DNA of 64,000 nt from DATCHW01 sp963806045 (lineage in GTDB: Bacteria > Bacteroidota > Ignavibacteria > Tepidaquicellales > Tepidaquicellaceae), in the NCBI GenBank assembly GCA_963806045.1, contig CAWDWP010000009.1, forward strand, positions 1 to 64,000. The letters are read 5' to 3'. Each line of letters begins with the position of its first letter. The stretch's first letter is position 1. The translations under genes were made by a program, and so were the position numbers. The notes under the pieces were generated by a model. It had not been told where the DNA came from and did no database searches. It saw only the letters and a program-made list of their open reading frames with translations. Positions 10,191 through 20,991 of the stretch are shown here, piece by piece.

Positions 10191-10691
10191 ATGAACTCAG
10201 TTAAATTAAAATCTTTACAGTCTCCCATAAAAGAAAAATACAGAAATCAGCCTGAAACAGCAATTTTCACTCTAAAAGCTGAGGGAAAAATAGGAGAAGG
10301 AATATCCTGCAATTTGGAAACAGGTAAATCACTGATTAAAGCGGGTCTTCATCCTGCCACAGGCGGCGACGGTTTGGCAATTTGTTCAGGGGATTTACTT
10401 TTACAGGCATTGGTTGCATGTTCAGGAGTAACAATGAGTGCTGTCGCAACTGCTCTGGATATAGAAATATACAGCGGAAAGATAATTGCCGAAGGAGAGA
10501 TAGATTTTAGAGGAACTTTAGGAGTATCAAAAGAGGTGCCTGTAGGATTTCAAAAGATAAATCTAACTTTTTATCTTGAAACCGATGCACCACCTGATAA
10601 ATTAGAATCTTTAAAAAAGCTTACAGAAAGATACTGCGTTGTTTATCAGACTCTTATTAACGGAGTAAAAACAGAGGTAAATTTTAAATAA
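10191..10691 (+). CDS. OsmC family peroxiredoxin-like protein
   Basis: 166 residues. OsmC proteins reduce organic hydroperoxides with two conserved cysteines, seen here as Cys77 (LVACSGVTM) and Cys149 (ERYCVVYQT). The HPATGGDGLAICSGDLLLQAL helix is typical. The next ~290 bases hold no gene I can support. Confidence 0.87.
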   Translation: MNSVKLKSLQSPIKEKYRNQPETAIFTLKAEGKIGEGISCNLETGKSLIKAGLHPATGGDGLAICSGDLLLQALVACSGVTMSAVATALDIEIYSGKIIAEGEIDFRGTLGVSKEVPVGFQKINLTFYLETDAPPDKLESLKKLTERYCVVYQTLINGVKTEVNFK

Positions 10692-10983
10692 TGACCTTAT
10701 GACTTAAAACAATTTAACAAAAAAAATGTTGATGATGAAATTTTTATATTTACAATTCATTTTATTTTATATAAAATTCAATATTCTATCATATCACGAA
10801 ACAAAAATGATTTTTTGTTCTTAAGTACCGGAAAGATTTTTCAAAACAAACTTGTTTACAAGAATAATAAACCTTAAATTGAGGATGTTAATATTATAAA
10901 AAGATTTTGCTCGAATATTATTAGCGATATTAAAAGTAATTCACCAATTTAATTCCATAAAAATAATTTTAAATGATAATCTT

Positions 10984-11199
10984 ATGAGCATAAGATTTAT
11001 TGAAAAAGAAATTGTAAATAAAAAACTGAAAGATCAGTCGAGAAATATATTTGCAAATTATCCTTTATTCAATATATATGATTTTGAGCCGACGATAAGG
11101 GTATGGGAACCAGAAGATGAAAAAACTCATCAGATTAAGGAAAACGGTTTAAACGAAATAAAAGAAAAAAAAACAGAGGATTCAAAAGTTTACATTTGA
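10984..11199 (+). CDS. Small hypothetical protein
   Basis: 71 residues, no family recognised. Highly charged, with many Lys and Glu and no membrane segment. A short hydrophobic stretch (NIFANYPLFNIYDF) sits in the middle and the tail is Lys/Glu-rich. It lies alone between the OsmC gene and tRNA-Pro with no clear ribosome-binding site. The length and codon pattern make it a plausible gene, but spurious translation cannot be excluded. Confidence 0.4.
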   Translation: MSIRFIEKEIVNKKLKDQSRNIFANYPLFNIYDFEPTIRVWEPEDEKTHQIKENGLNEIKEKKTEDSKVYI

Positions 11200-11339
11200 G
11201 TTCTGATTTTATAATTAAAGTCAGATTTTGATTACAAATAACACACTCCTTTTTTACCGGTATAAATTCCACAATAGTGAATCAATCAGGTCTTTAAAGT
11301 ATAGTAAAAATTAAGTATTTTAAAGATTGTTTTAGGAAA

Positions 11340-11413
11340 CGGGGTGTAGCGTAGTTGGTTATCGCGCCAGTTTTGGGAACTGGAGGTCGCTGGTTCGAAT
11401 CCAGCCATCCCGA
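11340..11413 (+). tRNA. tRNA-Pro (anticodon TGG)
   Basis: 74 bases fold into a full cloverleaf. The acceptor stem pairs CGGGGTG with CATCCCG, the anticodon arm is CCAGT-TTTGGGA-ACTGG, and the T arm is GCTGG-TTCGAAT-CCAGC. The anticodon is TGG (proline). The 3' CCA is not encoded; the discriminator base is A at 11413. Confidence 0.95.
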
Positions 11414-11415
11414 CT

Positions 11416-11440
11416 AAAGGGTTATAAAAGCCCTTTTTTT
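11416..11440 (+). terminator. Terminator after tRNA-Pro
   Basis: AAAGGG (11416-11421) pairs with CCCTTT (11431-11436) and is followed by a T run. It begins two bases after the tRNA end. Confidence 0.7.
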
Positions 11441-11569
11441 ATTTATGTATTATACATAAGTATTAAAAGAGTTTTTAAAAACCCTTTTTCTATGAAAATT
11501 GTCCCAGAATTATTTATAATAAAATACTGTTATTCATTTCAAATATTAAAATCATAATAATAAATTAGT

Positions 11570-12563
11570 ATGAAATACCGCAAATTTGGAAATTCAGATG
11601 AAAAGGTGTCTGCAATCGGTCTAGGATGCATGGGTATGTCTGCTTTTTATGGAGGCGAGCGTAATGATAAAGTTAGCGTACAAGTAATCCGAAAAGCAAT
11701 TGAGAACGGAATAAATTTTCTGGATACAGGAGATTATTACGGGATGGGACACAACGAGGAACTTATTCGCGAAGCTAAAAAAGGAATCCCCAGGGAAAAA
11801 GTGTTTATCTCTTTAAAATTTGGCGGATTAAGAAATCACGATGGGGCATTCATAGGATTCGATACTCGTCCTGCGGCAATCCGGAACTTCCTTTCATACA
11901 GTCTTCAAAGGTTAAAAGTTGATTATATAGATTTATACTATCCCGGACGGGTTGATCCAAACGTTCCGATTGAAGATACTGTCGATACACTCGGTAAACT
12001 TGTTAAAGAGGGTAAAATCCGTTACGCAGGTCTTTCAGAAGCAAACGAAAATACATTGAGGCGAGCCTCGAAAGTTTTTCCTATTTCAATGCTTCAAACA
12101 GAATATAGCCTATGGACACGAGAACCTGAAACTGAACTCTTACCTGTCTGTACGGAGCTTGGAACTTCACTCGTAGCTTATTCACCACTTGGAAGAGGAT
12201 TTTTAACAGGGACTATAAATAATCCGAACGAATTACCAAAAAATGATTTTCGTACTTTTACACCGAGATTTCAAGGAGAAAATTTTAAAGAAAACTTGAA
12301 GATTGTTAACAGAGTCAAAGAAATTGCACAAGAAAAAAATTGTACCCCGGCACAGCTCGTTTTAGCCTGGCTGCTGGCGAAAAGCGAAAATATCATTCCT
12401 ATTCCCGGAACAAAGCAATCTAGACAGACTCGAAGAAAATATTAAAGCTGTTGATATTAATCTCACAGAGAAGGAAGTTAAAGAATTGGACGATGCAGCG
12501 CCCATAGGAAATACGAAAGGAACGCGATATCCGGAGGCTGCTATGTCCACCGTAAACAGATAA
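11570..12563 (+). CDS. Aldo/keto reductase (frame broken once)
   Basis: NADPH-dependent reductase of the AKR superfamily (Tas/YghZ-like), restored to 330 residues, the usual length. Visible are the catalytic Asp and Tyr in FLDTGDYYGMGHNEE, the Lys in FISLKFGG, the motif LQTEYSLWTRE and the cofactor end IIPIPGTK. The first frame ends at 12445 in unrelated residues. Removing one base near 12419 continues as LDRLEENIKAVDINLTEKE and runs to the stop at 12561-12563. Probably a sequence error. Confidence 0.85.
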
Positions 12564-12589
12564 ATACGGTAAATTTTCTAATATATTAT

Positions 12590-13057
12590 TTATGTTTTCA
12601 TTCTGCCGTACGCTGAAGACATAGTTCCCTCTGCCGGAATTAGATTTCCTAATTTTCCCATTGCATAAGGCGGCATATTGTTATAAATGTTTTCATACAT
12701 ACCGTCTTTAATGATATATGTTTCATGCCAGATACCCACATCGCTCTGTTTTATTTTCTTATTAAACTCTCTCCATGCAGGAAAATGATTCCCTTCTTTA
12801 TCTTTAGCATAAGCGGCAAGATGTTCAAATGATTTCCAGTACTGAATCATCACAGGAGGAATACCCCCGAAATTCTGAAATCCCAAAAATCCGCTTTCGG
12901 GGTTTTTGCTAAGTTCATTAATCATTTTGGGCATGGCTAATGCAACCGGCATCCATTTGTGAAATTTCCAGAGTTTATTTATTCTCAAACCGATAATGAA
13001 CACGACAAAGTCCCCTTTTATTCTTGCCGTCATTCTTTTTTCAATAATTTTAGCCAT
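12590..13057 (-). CDS. DUF4188 family protein (monooxygenase-like)
   Basis: 155 residues matching the DUF4188 family of small ferredoxin-like-fold proteins often annotated as monooxygenases: FVVFIIGLRINKLWKFHKW, the MIQYWKSFEHLAAYA segment, FPAWREFNKKI and WHETYII. Function unproven. It is convergent with the aldo/keto reductase and divergent from the DUF2723 gene, so it is a single-gene unit. Confidence 0.78.
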   Translation of the reverse strand: MAKIIEKRMTARIKGDFVVFIIGLRINKLWKFHKWMPVALAMPKMINELSKNPESGFLGFQNFGGIPPVMIQYWKSFEHLAAYAKDKEGNHFPAWREFNKKIKQSDVGIWHETYIIKDGMYENIYNNMPPYAMGKLGNLIPAEGTMSSAYGRMKT

Positions 13058-13260
13058 AAAGTTTTATTTTTTAATAACATTCAGAAGAAATTTAAAGTTA
13101 CGAATCAGGAAGCAAGATTACCTGAAATATTATAGAATTTTAAGCAAAAAATGTCGATTGCACTTTTTTAATCATTTCAAATTATGGTTATTTTATTCAT
13201 TTTGCAAACTGGGATTAATGAAAATTGCCCAGATAAATTTAAGAATTTCAAATAAACCAA

Positions 13261-15909
13261 ATGAATTTTAAACTTATTAATAGAGTTACAGGTGCGATAG
13301 TATTCGTTTTTACTCTTGTGATATATTATATCACAATGCAGCCTACTTTTGCTTTCTGGGATCCGGGTGAATATACTTCTGTATCTTACATTTTAGGTAT
13401 CCCTCATCCGCCGGGTGTCCCATTTAATGTTTTGCTTGGCAGAATTTTTTCAATGATACCCACGGCATCTGATATGAGTGCAAGAATTGCTTTAAATTCT
13501 GTAATCGCGAGTGTATTCGCTATTTTATTTTTGTATCTTATTTCAGTTAAAGTGATTACTTACTGGCGCGGAAAACCAAAAGATAATTTTGATTCCATAA
13601 TAATATGCACTGTTTCAGCTATCTCTGCTCTGGCGCTCGCTTTCTGCGGTTCCTATTGGTTCAATGCACTGGAAACCGAGGCTGAATCAAAAGCAATATT
13701 TTTTATAACACTAATTACATTGCTGTCTCTCATATGGAGGGAAAGAGTGAATGAAACGGGAATTGACAAGTATATTCTTCTTGGTTGTTTTTTGACGGGT
13801 CTGGGAGTCGGCTCGCATCTACTGGTTGCACAATCAATTATAGTAATTGTTTTGTTTTACTATTTTGGAAGATTTGAGTATAAACCAAAAACTCTTGTAA
13901 TCGCATTTGTTGTCGCAGGTCTCGCATTTTTGACTGTATTTCCGTTGATAATTATTAAACTTCCCAAACTTGTCGGAAGTAATTCTATAATAGCAGTACT
14001 TTTATTTGCTCTGGTCTTGTTTGGTATTTATTATTCAGGTAAAAATAAACTCAAGTTTTTAAATTTTGTCCTGTTAGCTATTATATTTGTTGTGATAGGT
14101 TATTCGATTTTTATATCGATAACCTTGCGGGCTTCTGTAGATAATCTATCTGTTAATCAGAATAACCCAAGAACCACTGACGCATTTGTTTCATATTTAA
14201 GCCGGGAACAATATGGCGAGCAGCCTGTATTCTGGCCACGAAGGTACTCCATGGAACCGCAGCATCAGCCGACCTGGAATCCTGCAAAATATTCAAGTGA
14301 CTTTGATTTTATGCTCAAATACCAGATTAATGAAATGTTCAACAGGTATGTCATGTTCCAATTCATTGGAAGAGAAGGATATAACCAGGGTGACGGAATA
14401 GATATTAAAAAATTATATGGTATACCATTTCTGCTTGGAATGGTAGGATTATTTTATCTTTTCCGAAAAGATAAAAAAACAGGTTTTCTTTTTCTTTTTA
14501 TGTTTTTAATGTTCGGCGTATTCACAGCACTGTACCAGAACCAGCAGGATCCACAGCCCAGAGAAAGGGATTATTTTTATGTCGGGGCATATATGGTATT
14601 CGCTCTCTGGATAGGACATGGCGTTCTCTTTCTCGCTGATACTATAAAAGAAAAAATAAGTCAAAATACCTTTAAACCGGTTGTCTCGGGAATTCTTGTA
14701 TTATCATTTTTATTTGTTCCTTTGAATATGCTGAAGAATTCATATCACTATCAGGACAGAAGCGGAAACTATATGCCATTTGATTTCGCATATAACATTT
14801 TGCAAAGCTGCGAAAAAGATGCAATATTGATAACAAATGGTGATAATGATACATTCCCATTGTGGTGTGTCCAGGCGGTTTACGGTATAAGAACAGATAT
14901 CAGGATTATTAATTTATCACTTGCAAACATAGATTGGTACACACTTCAATTAAAAAATGAAAAACCCTACGGCGCCCTTACTGTTCCTTTTACATACTCT
15001 AATGAACAGCTTAAAAAACTTCAACCTACTCTCTGGGATGAAAATAAACCTTACTCGATAAGTGTTCCTCCTGAAGCTTATCCGGATACAATGAAAGTGA
15101 AGCCGGATAGAATTACTATCAAGATTCCGGCTACCATCAGGCAAAAACAAGGGAATCAGAACATAACGGCAATCACCGCGGCTGACCTTATAACTCTTGA
15201 TGTAATTAAAGCAAATAACTGGAAAAGACCCATTTATTTTTCTATCACGGTTGCGGATATGTACTGCCTCGGTCTTACGGAATATCTTAAGCTTGAAGGA
15301 TTAGTTCAGAAGTTAGTTCCGTATAATGCAAGCGGCGGATTCACACAGAACGTTAATGAAGATATTACTTCTAAATGCTTATTCAAAACTGCCGGTGCAC
15401 CGGTTACCACTCCGAATTACGGATTTCTATTCCGAAATCTGAACGACGGCAAAGTTTTTTATGATGAAACACACCGGCGAATGATGGAATCATACAGGCA
15501 AGCATTTATAAGGCTTGCTTATTCATATTCAGAAGATTCTACAAAATATAAACTGGTAAAACAAACTCTGGATGAACTCGAAGCAACAATGCCGAGAGCA
15601 TATATCGTGATGGATTACAGAATTAAATATAACATAGCAACTCTGTATAAAAATATTAAAGACGAACCTAAGTTCATGGAATATGCCAATGAGGTTGAAA
15701 AAGCAGCATTAGATGAAATCCAGAAATATCCAAACAATGTATCTTATACGACATTCAATCCTTATGTAATGCTTGTCGATATATACGACCATAAAGGTGA
15801 TTACCAGAAAGCATACAGCTATCTGAAGATACTCTCAGACAGAAATCCAAATGATCCTAATATATTGATGAAGATTGAGGGTTATAAAAAGAAATTAGGA
15901 ATCTTATAA
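13261..15909 (+). CDS. DUF2723 membrane protein, O-mannosyltransferase-like, with C-terminal TPR
   Basis: 882 residues. The N-terminal half has ~10 membrane segments and the DUF2723/GT117 signature WDPGEYTSVSYILGIPHPPG, in which the acidic residue after the first membrane segment is typical of GT-C glycosyltransferases. The family is related to eukaryotic TMEM260 O-mannosyltransferase. A soluble part follows (with NGDNDTFPLW), and residues ~790-880 look like TPR-type helices. It likely transfers a sugar from a lipid donor to exported proteins; the acceptor is unknown. A terminator follows at 15956. Confidence 0.82.
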   Translation: MNFKLINRVTGAIVFVFTLVIYYITMQPTFAFWDPGEYTSVSYILGIPHPPGVPFNVLLGRIFSMIPTASDMSARIALNSVIASVFAILFLYLISVKVITYWRGKPKDNFDSIIICTVSAISALALAFCGSYWFNALETEAESKAIFFITLITLLSLIWRERVNETGIDKYILLGCFLTGLGVGSHLLVAQSIIVIVLFYYFGRFEYKPKTLVIAFVVAGLAFLTVFPLIIIKLPKLVGSNSIIAVLLFALVLFGIYYSGKNKLKFLNFVLLAIIFVVIGYSIFISITLRASVDNLSVNQNNPRTTDAFVSYLSREQYGEQPVFWPRRYSMEPQHQPTWNPAKYSSDFDFMLKYQINEMFNRYVMFQFIGREGYNQGDGIDIKKLYGIPFLLGMVGLFYLFRKDKKTGFLFLFMFLMFGVFTALYQNQQDPQPRERDYFYVGAYMVFALWIGHGVLFLADTIKEKISQNTFKPVVSGILVLSFLFVPLNMLKNSYHYQDRSGNYMPFDFAYNILQSCEKDAILITNGDNDTFPLWCVQAVYGIRTDIRIINLSLANIDWYTLQLKNEKPYGALTVPFTYSNEQLKKLQPTLWDENKPYSISVPPEAYPDTMKVKPDRITIKIPATIRQKQGNQNITAITAADLITLDVIKANNWKRPIYFSITVADMYCLGLTEYLKLEGLVQKLVPYNASGGFTQNVNEDITSKCLFKTAGAPVTTPNYGFLFRNLNDGKVFYDETHRRMMESYRQAFIRLAYSYSEDSTKYKLVKQTLDELEATMPRAYIVMDYRIKYNIATLYKNIKDEPKFMEYANEVEKAALDEIQKYPNNVSYTTFNPYVMLVDIYDHKGDYQKAYSYLKILSDRNPNDPNILMKIEGYKKKLGIL

Positions 15910-15955
15910 ATTTCAGTAAGATTTTGAAATAAGAAATATAGTAAAAGTACAGTAG

Positions 15956-16001
15956 AACCGCAAAAGAATCGGCGATAATGTCTTTAATTTTGCGGTTTTT
16001 T
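15956..16001 (+). terminator. Terminator after the DUF2723 gene
   Basis: A 10-bp stem, AACCGCAAAA (15956-15965) with TTTTGCGGTT (15988-15997), is followed by a T run. It lies between convergent genes. The opposite strand lacks a good T run, so it mainly serves the + strand. Confidence 0.72.
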
Positions 16002-16002
16002 C

Positions 16003-16374
16003 TCAATCTCCTGTCGGCTTTATATTAGAATTCTCCACCATAAGCATAACGGTTTTTTGTGGTGCTCTTGTACGGTGAACTATTCCTTTTGATACCGTTA
16101 CCCCTTGAAAATGATTTAATTCAATTGTCCTGTCTTCCAGATCAACAAATAATTTTCCTTCAAGAACGAAAAAGAATTCATCATCATTATCGTGCTTGTG
16201 CCAGTGATACTCCCCTTCTACAATGCCGATTCTAACCACACTATCATTTACCTTTGTCAAAGTCTGGTTAAACCATTTGTCTTTGCATTCTTTTACTATT
16301 TCAGGTACATCAATGGTTTCAAGATGTTTGAACTTAATATCGAGTTTGGTTACATAATTATATATCTCACTCAT
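16003..16374 (-). CDS. Cupin domain protein
   Basis: 123-residue single-domain cupin. Motif 1 is HWHKHDNDDEFFFVLEG, with the two His and a Glu of the metal site. Motif 2 is VSKGIVHRTRAP with the last His. No linked domain shows a substrate, so it could be a small sugar- or amino-acid-related cupin or an enzyme. Confidence 0.85.
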   Translation of the reverse strand: MSEIYNYVTKLDIKFKHLETIDVPEIVKECKDKWFNQTLTKVNDSVVRIGIVEGEYHWHKHDNDDEFFFVLEGKLFVDLEDRTIELNHFQGVTVSKGIVHRTRAPQKTVMLMVENSNIKPTGD

Positions 16375-16650
16375 ATTTTTATTATTTAATTTTAAATTAT
16401 TTTGTTTTCAGAAAATTAAATATACTTATAGGCTTAATAATAATCCGTAATAAAACAAATTGTCAAATATTTTTCATTCACAGTTTAATCATTTTTAATA
16501 ATGTGATATATAAAATAATAAAGACATCTTGCATTACAATGTATTGTGTTTTTGGAGGTTATTTATATTATTTCTTTAAATTTTATAATGTTTTGTATTG
16601 TTTAATATAATATTAATAATGAAATTTGTATTTTACAAATATTTGAATGA

Positions 16651-17757
16651 ATGATTAAGAAGAAAAAGTATCTGATTTTGACAGGTATCGTTATTCTCTT
16701 AGCCGCAGCAGCACTTGTTTACTACAGAATAAATGAAAATATTAAGTCTTCAAAAAGACCTGCCCCGCCTCCTCAATCTGTAAAGGTTAAACAGCCGGAA
16801 CGGGGAGACATTGCGAGTAAAATTATCATATCGGGCGACATACTCCCAATACAACAGACAAACATTTATTCCAGAGTAACAGGTAATATTCAAAAAATTT
16901 ATGCCGATATCGGAGATTATGTTCCGCAGGGTAAACTGCTTGCTTCAATAGATAAGAGCGTATTCCTTCAAACAGTAAGGCAAACAGAAGGTTTGCTGAA
17001 CCAGGCTAAAGCAACACTCGAAAACAACAAGGTAAACCTTGTCCGTACCCAAATATTATTTGATAAAGGTCTTGCACCTCAGGGGGATCTTGATAATTCA
17101 ATTACCCTTGTGAAAGTATCGGAAGCACAAGTTGCAACTGCACAGGCAAATTACAATAATGCGACACTTCAGGTGAGCTATTGCAATGTTACTGCCCCTT
17201 TCAGCGGTTACATAACAAAAAGATTTCTGGATCAGGGTGCTCTGGTTTCACAGGGAACTTCAAACTCAATTTTTATATTATCGGATATCAGTAAGTTGAA
17301 AATCCTGGTAAACGTTCTTGAAAAAGATATTCCCCAGCTTGATAATGTAAAAGAGGTTAATATTACTCTCGATTCATATCCGGGTGAAGTATTTCATGCG
17401 GTATTCCGTAAGATGTCGCAGGCAGTTGATTTAAATACCAGGACAATGCCTGTTCAGGTGGATATAGAAAACAAGGACGGACTACTGAAACCGGGAATGT
17501 TTGCGAAGGTTGAGTTACTGATGGATATTCATTATGGTTCGCTTAGCGTACCTGAACAGAGTGTTCTGAAAGACAATAAAGGAAAATTTGTTTATGCAAT
17601 TAATCCGGATACTACTGCTGTAAAAAAATATGTGGAGACCGGAATAAATTCAGATAATAAAATGGAAATAGTATCAGGGGTTAATGAATCAGATATGGTT
17701 GTATTTGTAGGTCAGGAGTTAATTCAGGAAAATTCTAAAGTAAAAATATCTCAATAA
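16651..17757 (+). CDS. RND efflux periplasmic adaptor (HlyD/MFP family)
   Basis: 368-residue membrane-fusion protein. A membrane anchor covers residues ~7-25. A barrel-sandwich (lipoyl-like) half ends near residue 92 (YVPQGKLLASID), a coiled-coil hairpin follows at ~95-160, the second half-motif is VTAPFSGYITKRFLDQGALVS, and the beta-barrel is at ~205-290. It connects the RND pump encoded 3 bases downstream with an outer-membrane channel; no TolC-type gene is present in the window. The 276 bases upstream are very AT-rich. Confidence 0.9.
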   Translation: MIKKKKYLILTGIVILLAAAALVYYRINENIKSSKRPAPPPQSVKVKQPERGDIASKIIISGDILPIQQTNIYSRVTGNIQKIYADIGDYVPQGKLLASIDKSVFLQTVRQTEGLLNQAKATLENNKVNLVRTQILFDKGLAPQGDLDNSITLVKVSEAQVATAQANYNNATLQVSYCNVTAPFSGYITKRFLDQGALVSQGTSNSIFILSDISKLKILVNVLEKDIPQLDNVKEVNITLDSYPGEVFHAVFRKMSQAVDLNTRTMPVQVDIENKDGLLKPGMFAKVELLMDIHYGSLSVPEQSVLKDNKGKFVYAINPDTTAVKKYVETGINSDNKMEIVSGVNESDMVVFVGQELIQENSKVKISQ

Positions 17758-17760
17758 AGT

Positions 17761-20700
17761 ATGTGGCTAACACGGCTCGCACTTAAATATCCCATCAGCA
17801 CATTAATGGCTTCAATCGCAATATTCGTCCTCGGGATAGTTTCTTTTTACCAGCTTCCAATTGATATGCTTCCAAATATACAGATACCCAGCGTTTCTGT
17901 AATCACATTTTTTACGGGAGCTGGACCTAAGGATATGGAGCAGAGCATTACAGTTCCAATAGAGCGTGCGGTAAGTTCAACGAGTGACGTGGATTATATT
18001 CAGTCTTCAACACGTGAGGGGGTATCACAGGTAAGAATTTACTTCAACTGGGAAGCCAATACTGCAACCGGACTTATAGACGTAATTCAAAAAATAAACA
18101 GAGTTCTGAATATACTCCCCGACGGAGTATCGACACCACTCGTGCTTAAATTTGATATCACAAATATTCCTGTTATCACAGTAGCTTTAAGCAGTACAAT
18201 GGATGAACGGGATTTGTATGACCTTGCATATAATATTATTGAACCTCAGCTTGAGCACCTTCCGGGTGTTGCTTTCGCACAGGTTGCCGGCGGAAAAATA
18301 AGGGAAATACATGTGCTGCTTGACCGCAACAGGATAGAGGCGGCAGATTTATCCACACAGCAGGTTGTTCAGGCAGTTGCAGCATCGAATCTGATTTTAC
18401 CTTCAGGAGACATAAAAACTGGTGTGTATGATTATTCCTTAAAAACGGAAAGCCAGTTTAACATAGTCCAGCCGATGGGTGATATTGTAGTTACAACAAA
18501 AAACGGTGTATCGATAAGAATAAGGGATGTTGCAAGAATTGAGGATTCTTTTCAGGAACAGACACAAATCATAAGAACGAACGGAGCACACGGAGTTATA
18601 TTAAGAGTGCAAAAAACCCCGGGTTCAAACACGGTGGATGTTGTTGACCAGATAAATAAATCTCTTAAAAACCTCAGGGATGTTCCTCCTTCGGTCAAGC
18701 TTTCAACCTCTTTTGACCAAAGTCAGTATATCAGGGAATCCATTGACGGTTTGCTTCGCGAAGGCGGACTGGGTGCCATACTTGCTGTTGTTGTAATTAT
18801 AGTTTTTTTGAGGAATGCACGAAGTACAATGATTATCTTTATTGCAATACCTCTTTCTATACTTGGAACATTTATATTTTTCAGATTTTCAGGTACTTCC
18901 CTGAACATTATGACGCTTGGAGGATTAGCGCTCGGTGTGGGAAGACTTGTTGATGATTCCATCGTAGAGCTCGAAAATATTTCGCGGCACTATACCGATA
19001 TGAAGAAAATGGGAGTAAGTAAATTACAGGCAACCCTCGATGCGGCTCTGGAAGTTGCTTCGCCTATTTTTATTTCAACTGCTTACTACGGTTATAGTAT
19101 TTTTACCCGTTGTGTTTTTAAGCGGTATTGCAAAATTGTTATTCATTCCACTTGTTATAACAATTTCTGTGGCTTTGTTTGCATCGTTTTTTGTATCAAG
19201 AACGGTAACGCCTCTTCTTTGCTATAAGGCACTTTCCGGCGAGCGGGAAGTAGATCCGAATTCTAAAAAATTTATTGACAGGCTTCAGATAAAAACCAAA
19301 AGTTTTTTTGCTATGATTGATTCTTCATACGAAAAAACCCTGGAATCTTGTCTGCGGCATAAGAAAACAATTATATTTGGAATTTTTGGTTTCTCTGCAT
19401 TATCATTTATATTATTTAAATTTATTGGCACTGAATTCTTTCCGGAATCGGACGAAAGCCAGTTCTACAATTACTGTGAAGATGCCTGTCGGAACGAGAG
19501 TGGAACAAACAGAAAAATTTGTAGAACTGGTTGAGAAAACCGTGCAGGATAATGTGCCGGAAGTCAATACAATAGTCTCGGATTTAGGTGTTCCGGGCTC
19601 CAGAAGCGGCAGCTTATTCGGATCAAATTCAGGAAGCCACTCCGCTTCTGTTCAGGTATCGCTTGTGCCGGCAGCGGATAGCAGGACAGAACAGTTTTTG
19701 ATATTGTAAATAAACTGAGACCAAAAATCCTTTCACTTCCGGGAGCACAAACATATATGAGCTCAGGCGGATTTCTAAAGTTCCTTTTAAACTTTGGTTC
19801 TGCGGCACCTATCGACGTGGCAATACTTGGATATGACTTCGAGACTTCCAATGCTCTTGCAAAAAAAATACTGGAAATAGTAAAATCTGTTCCCGGTGCT
19901 ACTGATGTTAGAATAAGCAGGGATGATAACCTGCCGGAGGCAAGAATAGTTGTTGACAGGGTCAAAGCAGGCTCGCTCGGAATTAGTGTTTCACAAATCG
20001 CCAACACAGTATCAACCGCTATGAGCGGCAACGTAGCTTCACAATTCAGCGACCCGAAAACAGGAAATCAATATAATATCCTGGTAAGATTATCAGAAGA
20101 TTACAGACAGAATCTGGATGATTTGAAAAAACTGACCGTGGTTACCAATACAGGTCAGACCATTCCCATTGAGAATTTCGTAACCGTAACAATGACTAAT
20201 TCACCGGTTCAGATTGACAGGAAATTTCAGCAAAGACTTGTAGATATAACAGCCAACGTATTCGGAAGAGACCTTGGAAGTGTTGCCGAAGATATAAAAG
20301 CAAAGCTTGTCGGGATTGAAAAACCACCGGGATTTGAAATTACATTGAGCGGAAACGTGGAACAACAGGGAAAAACATTCACTTCGCTTTTCCTCGCATT
20401 CGGACTTGCTATAGTTTTAGTTTATATGGTTATGGCATCGCAATTTCAATCTTTAGTTGACCCATTTATTATTATGTTTTCAGTTCCACTTGGAATGGTT
20501 GGAGTTTTATGGATGCTTTTTCTGACGAATACGACGTTATCTGTTACATCGTTTGAAGGAGTAATAGTTATGGTCGGAATTGTTGTATCAAACGGAATAT
20601 TGCTGGTTGACTATACGAACCGACTCAGGAAAAAAGGAATGGGACTTCATGAAGCAGTTGTCAAAGGCGGAAAGACAAGACTCCGTCCGATACTTATGAC

Positions 20701-20911
20701 AACTCTTGCAACTGTGCTCGGACTGATACCAATGGCTGCAGGAATAGGCGGAGAGTCTTCTCAGGCACCGCTCGCGATAGCAGTTATCGGCGGACTTACT
20801 GCATCAACATTTTTAACTCTTATATTTGTACCAACAATGTACACGGTATTTGAAGAAAGATTCCACAGGGAAAAAATGATGGAAGAGCAGGCGGAGATAG
20901 ATAAGTTATAG
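17761..20911 (+). CDS. RND efflux pump, AcrB/HAE1-type (frame broken three times)
   Basis: Inner-membrane proton-driven exporter, 1049 residues when restored, normal for the family. The N-terminus ALKYPISTLMASIAIFVLG is typical; the TM4 proton-relay Asp pair is in GRLVDDSIVELEN; the C-terminal repeat has GIVVSNGILLVDYTN. The frame breaks at ~19081 (one extra base), ~19466 (one extra) and ~19694 (one missing). Net correction gives continuous family sequence (ISTLTTVIVFLPVV, EFFPESDESQFTITVKMP, VFDIVNKLRPK). Three indels in one gene could mean a real pseudogene, but other intact genes here carry the same kind of break. Confidence 0.85.
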
Positions 20912-20940
20912 AAGTGATTGAATCTAAAAATTTTATAAAC

Positions 20941-20968
20941 AAAAAGACCCGCTGTTGCGGGTCTTTTT
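20941..20968. terminator. Bidirectional terminator between the RND pump and asnA
   Basis: A perfect 12-bp stem, AAAAAGACCCGC with GCGGGTCTTTTT, closes on the loop TGTT. A or T runs on both sides suit the two convergent genes. Confidence 0.85.
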
Positions 20969-20991
20969 ATTTCTATATTCTTCAATAAATA

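Noticed and set aside
12996..13271. Open frame on the + strand before the DUF2723 gene
   Set aside because: It lies mostly antisense to the DUF4188 gene and is a shadow of it.
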